Shown here piece by piece: positions 22,782-29,051 of a stretch of 30,207 nucleotides of DNA. Origin of the DNA: a virus; IMG/VR virus record IMGVR_UViG_3300030012_001393, positions 1-30,207 of that record; one strand, written 5' to 3'. The position numbers and the translations under genes are program-made. The notes under the pieces were generated by a model. It saw only the letters and a list, made by a program, of their open reading frames with translations, searched no databases and was not told the DNA's origin. Every line of letters starts with the position of its first letter. Within the stretch, counting starts at the first letter, position 1.

Positions 22782-24398
22782 TTATTTACCCCCATTTATT
22801 ATTTGATTTAATGATTTGTTGAATTGATTTAAAAACCTATTCAAATTCATATATGATTTGAAATTTGATTTTACAAACCCAACAAAGTTTTTAATATTAA
22901 TATTTGAATATGAATTGACTTCACAAAATTCCTTCATTGCCATTAAATACTCAATATTCTTTTTCAATCTATCTGATTTTAAATTGCCCTTAAATATACG
23001 ACATTCTATTGTTGCACTATTTTGAAAATTTAGGGCCTTATATCTATTGCCAAAATTAGCCTTGATAAATTTTTCATAATTGTCACTATATACGTGCTTA
23101 TTTACAATTGTTGATTTCATAAACCTTTTAATATCGCCCTTGTCAATTTCGGCCCAATCATTAGAATTACGTTGCGCAATCAATTCAGTAAATTCAACAT
23201 TTTCATACATTAAGCGCATAAATTTGGACATCGTATAGTCTGACATGAAATTCCTTGACATATGGATGTGAATGCCACATCTATTATCAGAATAAGATGA
23301 AAGCATTGAACGGAATTTGGCAAACATTTCATCCCAATCAATTTTCATAAAACATTTGTATGTCATTGGATGACTTACAAACTCGACACCACGTTGGCCC
23401 AATGATGAATCATATTTGGCATAAAATAGCGCTTTACCATTTAATTCTGTTGCGCGTATGACCCTATCAACAACTTTTGCAATTTCGTGCCGATATTCAC
23501 GTTTTATGTTGGTTTCAATTTCATATCCAAAATATTTATTTTTATTAAAATGAGGACTCAAAAAACCCATTGGATTTCCGTTTGCCAATCTAAAAAAACG
23601 TGGATGGGGTTTATATGAATAGTCATTGATTTTATATTTTAAATTTGTCTTGTTGCAATGTGTACATGTGCAATCATCATCCAAATATTTATCCATTGTA
23701 AAATTGCCACAATCTCCACATGCAACCAAATTAAAAGCGCGTAGAATATATGATGAAATCGGCAATAAATTTTCTGTACAAGGTACGCCACAATATGTTG
23801 GATATTCTTTTCTTTGACCATCATGTAACATAGACCCATGTTCATTAAAATTTATATATGAAAAGTCACGTTTTAATGTCATAAAAGCATTTAATGAAAT
23901 TGCACTAATCTCATGAGGTTTTAAAAGATTTTTATCTAAACCAACCCATGTTGTACTTTCATTAAAATCAGACCCCAAAACATACGCGCGTGTGAAATTG
24001 TGATATTTGCCAACACCCATTGTCATGGGCAAATTTGTGGTGTTATTTATCATATTTTCAACATTTACAAGTGAATTATTTAACATTGTGTAAATGTCAA
24101 AATCTTTTAAATATTTTCTAAATTCAAGTCTTTGCACATTGTTAAAACCATACAAACCAACTATTGGCAAATATGTTAAAAACAACCTTTTATTGTAGTC
24201 ATTTTGGATTAATTTTTTTATACTTTCAAAACGTCTAATTGTATTAGAAAAATTGAAATCTGTATCACTTCTGTAAGAACTTGTTGAACTTGTTGCAAAT
24301 TCTTTAATGCCCTCATATGTTATTGAAATTTCAAGATTGAAATTTGTTCTAGTAAACCCAACATCATATTTATGTAAATTTTCTGTTGTGATATCCAT
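22782..24398 (-). CDS. Amidoligase-family (COOH-NH2 ligase) enzyme with internal zinc ribbon
   Basis: 538 residues from the ATG preceded by AAAGGA; an in-frame ATG 33 bases earlier lacks a ribosome site. The C-terminal half shows the amidoligase pattern, related to glutamine synthetase/GCS folds: FGYEIET (290-296), AKYDSSLGQRGVEFVSHP (327-344), CGIHIHMSRNFM (374-385) and NSATIECRIFKGNLK (460-474). The acidic and His residues there are expected to bind ATP, metal and substrate. Before it lies a zinc ribbon (CGDC 227-230; CTCTHC 243-248). The N-terminal 200 residues match nothing I know. The enzyme should join a carboxylate and an amine using ATP, but the substrates are unknown. Downstream is an amidotransferase in the same operon. 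Confidence 0.8.
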   Translation of the reverse strand: MDITTENLHKYDVGFTRTNFNLEISITYEGIKEFATSSTSSYRSDTDFNFSNTIRRFESIKKLIQNDYNKRLFLTYLPIVGLYGFNNVQRLEFRKYLKDFDIYTMLNNSLVNVENMINNTTNLPMTMGVGKYHNFTRAYVLGSDFNESTTWVGLDKNLLKPHEISAISLNAFMTLKRDFSYINFNEHGSMLHDGQRKEYPTYCGVPCTENLLPISSYILRAFNLVACGDCGNFTMDKYLDDDCTCTHCNKTNLKYKINDYSYKPHPRFFRLANGNPMGFLSPHFNKNKYFGYEIETNIKREYRHEIAKVVDRVIRATELNGKALFYAKYDSSLGQRGVEFVSHPMTYKCFMKIDWDEMFAKFRSMLSSYSDNRCGIHIHMSRNFMSDYTMSKFMRLMYENVEFTELIAQRNSNDWAEIDKGDIKRFMKSTIVNKHVYSDNYEKFIKANFGNRYKALNFQNSATIECRIFKGNLKSDRLKKNIEYLMAMKEFCEVNSYSNINIKNFVGFVKSNFKSYMNLNRFLNQFNKSLNQIINGGK

Positions 24399-24478
24399 GT
24401 GTTTCCTTTCGTATTTTTTAATGTGTAACATTTGACCCCTTAATATATCAAATATTTTAATATTAGCAAATATTTATT

Positions 24479-24520
24479 TGCGCGTGTATGTGTGCATGTG
24501 ATGCGCGTGCGCGTGTATAC
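24479..24520. other. 42-bp alternating purine-pyrimidine tract (Z-DNA-prone)
   Basis: From TG at 24479 to AC at 24520 purines and pyrimidines alternate with one phase break at 24500-24501, with many CG and TG/CA steps (for example GCGCGTGTATGTGTGC). It stands out in AT-rich DNA and lies 80-120 bases upstream of the amidoligase start. Confidence 0.7.
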
Positions 24521-24711
24521 AATCGATCCAATGACAAAGTCAAGCATTATTTTTGTCCTCGTCGATGACTCTATATTTCGTAATATTATTGATTTTTTGA
24601 TGTGGTGTTCAAGCAATTATTTATTTGCTTAAATGGCCTATTTATGGCGCTCAAATGGCTTTTTAAATATTCCAAGTATTATTTTAATTATTTTGTAACA
24701 AAATTAATTTT

Positions 24712-24844
24712 ACTTGACTTTATGATGCAAATTATTGTATGCAAATTCCTGATCCTATTTTTTAATATTTTACTTGACTTTGTGTTTAGTTTTGTTGTAT
24801 CGATCAAAAAAAACTTGACTTTTTGTTGCAAAGTATTGTATGCA
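24712..24844. repeat. Direct repeats ACTTGACTT with GCAAA-TATTGTATGCA
   Basis: ACTTGACTT occurs at 24712, 24772 and 24813. The first and third copies continue with matching 23-base segments (24721-24743 and 24822-24844, 20 of 23 identical, both ending TATTGTATGCA). Iteron or repeated operator/promoter candidate. Confidence 0.5.
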
Positions 24845-25227
24845 CATTGCAAAGCAATGCCAAATCCAAATATGCTAAATCATACATACAATGATAAAAC
24901 AAATCAATCAAAATTAAATATCAAATCAATGCACGTTTTGCACATCACAAAAATCACAATTAATTGGCACTTAATGTAAAACTTTAAGTCTTATTTAATG
25001 CCACTTAAACAACTACTTTAAATGGGTTTTAACACCCCACCCACACGCAACTAAATCTATGAAATGTCACGTCGAGGATGAAACGTTTTGTCGACGAGGG
25101 GGTAAGGGGGATACGTATAGTACCTTCGTGGCAGATCGCATTACCCACAAAATACAAAAAAGAACTATGAAAAAACGCATTTCCAAAAAAACTATGAAAA
25201 TATCTATGAAACTCATTATATTAAGAT

Positions 25228-25881
25228 ATGTCAAATATAATGAAAAACCCCGTAAAAACACTTGCTATCGAGATTTTTGCTACAGAGCCTGATCTGTCAG
25301 TTGCTCAAGTTGCGGAAAGATGTAAAATAAAAAAAGAAACCTTATATGAGTGGCGTAGGAATCCTAATTTTATGGAGGCTATATATGATCGTTATATGGT
25401 AAAGTTTAGCGGTGAGTTGGCTTCAGTATTGGATGCTACGTTACGCGAGGCAAAATCGGGCAATGTACAAGCACAGAGGTTAATATTAGAGCATAGTGGT
25501 AAACTTGTTAAGAACGTCAATGTAACTATAGATAGTCCGTTTGAGAAATACTTAAAGAATGTAGATGCTATTGATGTAGAGTTTGTAGATGATGAAAAGG
25601 TTAATGAAATATTTCAATCGCTACCAGATCCAGAGGATTTACCACCTCGTAATGATATAAGTCCGCGTAAAAAAGTCCTTGATGATAAAAGAAATTTAGA
25701 AAGATCTATAAAAGAAGATAAAAAACGTCAAGAGTATAACCAAAAGCAAAAAGAGTGGTATAATTGGAAAAAACGTGCTAAAAAAATGGGTGTAGAACCT
25801 TTAAAAGCCAAAAGACCTACAAAAGGTCAAAGAAAAGCATGGGAACAAAAAATAATAGAAGCAGAGCAGTCTAATCGCTAA
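25228..25881 (+). CDS. Terminase small subunit candidate
   Basis: 217 residues. The N-terminal helix-turn-helix (about 15-48: FATEPDLSVAQVAERCKIKK, then ETLYEWRRNPNFMEAIYDRY) and the following helices (LASVLDATLREAKSGNVQAQ, RLILEHSGKLV) are the common form of small terminase subunits of the phBC6A51/HTH type. These bind the packaging site and stimulate the large subunit. The C-terminal 80 residues are charged and basic. The start lacks a good ribosome site; a second ATG lies 12 bases later. It is on the strand opposite to the large terminase, alone, and its end overlaps the convergent membrane gene by 11 bases. A non-terminase DNA-binding role is possible. Confidence 0.65.
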   Translation: MSNIMKNPVKTLAIEIFATEPDLSVAQVAERCKIKKETLYEWRRNPNFMEAIYDRYMVKFSGELASVLDATLREAKSGNVQAQRLILEHSGKLVKNVNVTIDSPFEKYLKNVDAIDVEFVDDEKVNEIFQSLPDPEDLPPRNDISPRKKVLDDKRNLERSIKEDKKRQEYNQKQKEWYNWKKRAKKMGVEPLKAKRPTKGQRKAWEQKIIEAEQSNR

Positions 25882-26122
25882 TTTCCATTAATAATTCTTC
25901 TACTCTATCAAATCTTTCATCTAACTTAGTTTCAATTCTAGCAGTAGTTACTTTAAGATCAGTTATGTCAGATTCTGACTTTTTAACTCTTACTACTGTT
26001 TTTTCTTGTTGTGTTTCTATGTTATCTATTTTTGTAGTGTAATTACCTGTAGTAAACATTAAAGTGCCAGCAACACCTACTATTGTTATTATAGAACTAA
26101 TATTTATTGTTGTATCTATCAT
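25871..26122 (-). CDS. Membrane protein with coiled-coil tail, possible lysis (holin-like) protein
   Basis: 83 residues. One membrane helix at about 8-25 (ISSIITIVGVAGTLMFTTG) is followed by a coiled coil to the end (KIDNIETQQEKTVVRVKKSE, TARIETKLDERFDRVEELLM). ATGA overlap with the MscS-like gene upstream. The shape recalls small phage lysis proteins that combine a helix and a coiled coil, but the order is reversed relative to XhlA. No endolysin is seen nearby, so a lysis role is only a suggestion. Confidence 0.5.
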   Translation of the reverse strand: MIDTTINISSIITIVGVAGTLMFTTGNYTTKIDNIETQQEKTVVRVKKSESDITDLKVTTARIETKLDERFDRVEELLMEISD

Positions 26123-26502
26123 TTTTCTCTTTCTTTCTCACATTCTTCTTCCCATTTACTTAAATCTAGCATTGGTAATGGCTTTTCTATAGAATGTTCT
26201 TTTAATTTATCGTTTTGTATTGCCATTTTACTGCCACCTTTAACATAAGGTTTGCCTTTTACACATCCAATATTATAAACAAAAAAAATTGTTTTAAATA
26301 TGCCCACTCTTACAATTCTAGCGGGTCTATCATCTATTGTTACAACATCATCTGTATTTAAATCATTTCCTAAAAATACTTTTAATCCCTCAACAATACC
26401 CTCAATTGCAGATCTGAATGTAAATACAGCTATACCAACTATCAACATCCATCCATAATTTCCTAAGAAATCTTGCATTATATTTTCTAACTCTTTTTCC
26501 AT
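26119..26502 (-). CDS. Minimal MscS-like mechanosensitive channel-type protein
   Basis: 127 residues. A single hydrophobic helix (about 14-40, GNYGWMLIVGIAVFTFRSAI) is followed by GLKVFLGNDLNTDDVVTIDD, RPARIVRVGIFKTIFF and IQNDKLKEHSIEKPLP. This follows the pore-lining helix and beta domain of MscS (a 'GD.V...G..G.V..I....T' strand pattern followed by 'PN..L....I.N'). The first two membrane helices and the C-terminal cage of MscS are absent. It lies between the head morphogenesis gene and a membrane/coiled-coil gene, in late-gene context. It may form a pore in lysis or respond to membrane stress; both are inference. Confidence 0.6.
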   Translation of the reverse strand: MEKELENIMQDFLGNYGWMLIVGIAVFTFRSAIEGIVEGLKVFLGNDLNTDDVVTIDDRPARIVRVGIFKTIFFVYNIGCVKGKPYVKGGSKMAIQNDKLKEHSIEKPLPMLDLSKWEEECEKEREK

Positions 26503-26508
26503 TCTGCC

Positions 26509-27006
26509 TCATTTTACTATCACTCTATCTTCTATAGGATAAGATGTTGGTATTAATTGACAATAACAATAACTTTTACAAACTGAAAAACCACTTGCAG
26601 GCAATCCAACGCTTTCCCATACTTCCCACGATTCTATTCTACCTACTCTTTTTTCACAATCAGGGCAAATATTAGGTGATCCTACACTTACCCATTTCAT
26701 TTTTAAGCGATCCCCATAAACTCTATCTTGTCCGACCCTGTAGCCTTGCATAATTCCTGATATAACTCCTCGCTTAACGGAATTTCTAAAACTTCCAAAT
26801 ATTCTCCCGTTTGATTGGAGGTCTGTATCAATGATTCTACCAATCTCCGCATCTGCAATACCTGCTGCTCTAAGTTTTCTAATTTCTGCTCTAATTTCTT
26901 GTCCAAATGCTTCAATAGCAAACGATATATTGAACGCTGCAAACGTAAAGATTGATCTGTCTTCTTGGCTAAGTTCTTCTTGGTTGATTTTTTCTTCATC
27001 TGCCAT
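26509..27006 (-). CDS. Head morphogenesis protein (SPP1 gp7-like C-terminal type)
   Basis: 165 residues. The N-terminal half is helical (FGQEIRAEIRKLRAAGIADA). The C-terminal half has KWVSVGSPNICPDCEKRVGR, then SWEVWESVGLPASG and CKSYCYCQLIP, the Cys-rich ending of phage head morphogenesis proteins that associate with the portal. It is shorter than SPP1 gp7 because the N-terminal domain is reduced. A ribosome site GGAGATAGGAG directly precedes the ATG. A second frame on the same strand (26703-27020) is a shadow. Position after the portal operon fits. Confidence 0.75.
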   Translation of the reverse strand: MADEEKINQEELSQEDRSIFTFAAFNISFAIEAFGQEIRAEIRKLRAAGIADAEIGRIIDTDLQSNGRIFGSFRNSVKRGVISGIMQGYRVGQDRVYGDRLKMKWVSVGSPNICPDCEKRVGRIESWEVWESVGLPASGFSVCKSYCYCQLIPTSYPIEDRVIVK

Positions 27007-27009
27007 CTC

Positions 27010-27576
27010 CTATCTCCCAATAGTTTTATTAGGTTGTTTCATTATGTCGTTTATTGTTCTAACTATTGTAGCACTTTCTGCTTGTGTAGTTTTAACATCC
27101 AGATCTTGATACCTTACTTGTAAAAAGTTTCTAGCAGGCACATTTGTACCAGCCTTAATGTTCCATTTTTTTGTAAATTTATTTGCTTTAATTTTATAAC
27201 CATCTAAATGATGTTGTCCATAATCTTCCATTTCTATACCAGTTTTAGTTGCTTTTATGCTATTAAGCAATTTACCTGTCTCTATCAAAGGTGGGGTTTC
27301 ACGATTACCACGCCATTTTCTTATATATTTTGTAGAATCTCTTAAATCTAATGTTTTAGTACCTGTCATGGTATCCCAATTAACATTGATTTTATTACCG
27401 CTAAATCTTGAGTTTTTAATGTTATTTTTAGCATTTTTTGCTATAGATTTGTACAATTTTTGCTTGATTGGTTTTGTAATCAAAAAATTAGCATTTTTAC
27501 GCAATCTTTTCTCTAATTTACTTAAATTAAAGTTAATTTTTATATCTTTTATGCCACTTCTGTTCTTAAATGCCAT
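27010..27576 (-). CDS. Phage virion morphogenesis / tail completion protein (gpG/HK97 gp10-like)
   Basis: 188 residues. An N-terminal basic helical region (INFNLSKLEKRLRKNANFLI) is followed by the family hallmark PPLIETGKLLNSIKATKTG and, near the end, GTNVPARNFLQV. This order ('L..TG.L..SI' then 'P.R.FL') is typical of head-tail completion proteins. The basic surface suggests contact with DNA or other neck proteins. It overlaps the preceding small gene by 11 bases. Combined with the portal upstream, it belongs to the head/neck set. Confidence 0.7.
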   Translation of the reverse strand: MAFKNRSGIKDIKINFNLSKLEKRLRKNANFLITKPIKQKLYKSIAKNAKNNIKNSRFSGNKINVNWDTMTGTKTLDLRDSTKYIRKWRGNRETPPLIETGKLLNSIKATKTGIEMEDYGQHHLDGYKIKANKFTKKWNIKAGTNVPARNFLQVRYQDLDVKTTQAESATIVRTINDIMKQPNKTIGR

Positions 27577-27820
27577 TTTTTTCCTCTAATAATGATTTTG
27601 CAAATGATGATCCTAATTTTTTAGCAGTTAAAATCTTAGAACCTTGTATTTCAAGTGCATTTTGAGCAAATCTTTCCCCAAATGCCTCTGGATTATCTAA
27701 TATTTCTAAAATATTACTATTCTTCGGAAATGTTAGGTTGAAATCCTGTAGCCCCTTCAACTTCTTGACGTGCTTGGCTAAAGATAGACTGTTTTCTGTT
27801 TTTTTGTTTGTTTTCGGCAA
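27566..27820 (-). CDS. Small portal-adjacent protein, start uncertain
   Basis: 84 residues from the first ATG, which lies 104 bases inside the portal gene. The conserved-looking part is the second half (SNILEILDNPEAFGERFAQN, ALEIQGSKILTAKKLGSSFA). The first 30 residues could be out-of-frame portal sequence; a TTG inside the overlap would give a shorter start. It is helical, without known motif. The end overlaps the next gene. Possibly a head or scaffold helper; function unknown. Confidence 0.5.
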   Translation of the reverse strand: MPKTNKKTENSLSLAKHVKKLKGLQDFNLTFPKNSNILEILDNPEAFGERFAQNALEIQGSKILTAKKLGSSFAKSLLEEKNGI

Positions 27821-29051
27821 CTTTTAACTCCGCTTCTTCAATTGTTAAGTCTTTATTGTATTCAACCATTAATTCTGGTTCTGAGATTAAATTTAAGTTT
27901 AATCTATGTACGTCTAAGGCAATTTGATCTTGAACTGTCATAGGATAATCAGGTTCATTAAAGTCTATTTTTAGGTTATCTGGCAAAGATATACCATTTA
28001 CACGTGCTAAATTACGCTCTATTTCGTACATATGATGCTCATAAAGATTCCATAAGGCTAAATCGTCTTGATAGTCCTCAAATCTTTCCAAATCTTTAAT
28101 TTTAAGAGCAATGCCACTAGGTGTTTCGCCACCATCTTGTGCAAATTGGACAAATAAGTGATTATTTTGTGCTACAAGTTCCATTTGAAATTTAACATTT
28201 TCAATGACTTTATCAATATCTCCAGCAGGAGATTTTATGTCATAATCTGCGTCTGCAGGTAGTTCTAATATAACATCTGAGCCAAATCTTTGCCTATTTC
28301 CTAAATCTGCACCAGAAACAATAGGTTGTCCAAACATTTGAAACCTTAAACCTAGTTGCATTTCTGTCATTGTAATATTTATATGCTCATTAGCGTTCAT
28401 TATGTCATTTGCTCCCTCGACATAGAAGTCATCACATTGATGCTCTCTATGAGTAAAAACAAAAGGTAATACACCTAATCCGTGAGGTTGTTGCTCTAAA
28501 ATATCGCCATTTTCGTTAAAAATAATGTATTCTTGATCGTTCCAATGTATATATTCCATTTGTTCTGTATTTGTAGCGTCTGATGTTTTTGTTAATAAAG
28601 GGTATGTGATTGCAACAGGCATAAAAGGATCCATTCCAAAAAATGGGTGAAAGTAATAAATAGGTTGGTAGTCAAAATATTTTTTGTCATCAAAATCTTT
28701 TAACATAATTCTGACAGCTATTGTACCTAATAATCTTGTCATTCTTTCAATATGTTTCATTTTAGAATCTTTAAGCATGATCATATCATTATATCGTTTA
28801 CTCACATTTCTATCTGCACCTACTGTATATATCCTAGACATTTTGTTAATAAACTTTTTAGTTATATTAGCCTCGTAAGGAGGAACTTCTCTAAAAGCAT
28901 CTAAATCAAATCTATCAGCTATATAGTTAGCGGTATTATTACCACTATAATAGTCTAATAGTTTATGAACGTAATGCTCTCTTTCTTTATGATTGAATAC
29001 TTTTAAATTTTCTAAACTTTCTTTAATTACTGTGTCTGCACTATAAATCAT
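27717..29051 (-). CDS. Portal protein
   Basis: 444 residues. It is acidic and helical, with the usual portal layout: an N-terminal region (MIYSADTVIKESLENLKVFN), a central wing/stem part (YYFHPFFGMDPFMPVAITYP, PFVFTHREHQCDDFY, NDIMNANEHINITMTEMQLG) and a helical crown end. The motif ETPSGIALKIKDLERFEDYQ is typical of SPP1/HK97-like portals. It forms the ring through which the terminase pumps DNA. ATGA overlap with the large terminase upstream supports the call. It is slightly shorter than SPP1 gp6 (about 500). Confidence 0.88.
   Translation of the reverse strand: MIYSADTVIKESLENLKVFNHKEREHYVHKLLDYYSGNNTANYIADRFDLDAFREVPPYEANITKKFINKMSRIYTVGADRNVSKRYNDMIMLKDSKMKHIERMTRLLGTIAVRIMLKDFDDKKYFDYQPIYYFHPFFGMDPFMPVAITYPLLTKTSDATNTEQMEYIHWNDQEYIIFNENGDILEQQPHGLGVLPFVFTHREHQCDDFYVEGANDIMNANEHINITMTEMQLGLRFQMFGQPIVSGADLGNRQRFGSDVILELPADADYDIKSPAGDIDKVIENVKFQMELVAQNNHLFVQFAQDGGETPSGIALKIKDLERFEDYQDDLALWNLYEHHMYEIERNLARVNGISLPDNLKIDFNEPDYPMTVQDQIALDVHRLNLNLISEPELMVEYNKDLTIEEAELKVAENKQKNRKQSIFSQARQEVEGATGFQPNISEE

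Larger units (their letters stand above)
24432..25227. other. Long non-coding region between the amidoligase operon and the small terminase gene
   Basis: About 800 bases without a convincing gene. It holds an alternating purine-pyrimidine tract (24479-24520), direct repeats (24712-24844), ACTTTAA-type repeats near 24981-25020 and a G-rich motif at 25096-25114. A plus-strand hydrophobic frame at 24602-24979 begins with GTG without a ribosome site and runs through the direct repeats. A minus-strand promoter may exist just before the amidoligase (TTGCTA, 16 bases, TATATT). Confidence 0.5.

Noticed and set aside
24602-24979. 125-residue plus-strand hydrophobic frame
   Set aside because: Starts GTGGTG without a ribosome site and runs through the ACTTGACTT repeats; amino acid content follows base composition.
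25059-25292. 77-residue plus-strand frame before the small terminase gene
   Set aside because: Overlaps the terminase start in another frame, spans a G-rich intergenic motif and shows no ribosome site or domain.
26703-27020. 105-residue frame overlapping the head morphogenesis gene
   Set aside because: The other frame carries the Cys-rich family signature and the ribosome site; this one is a shadow.
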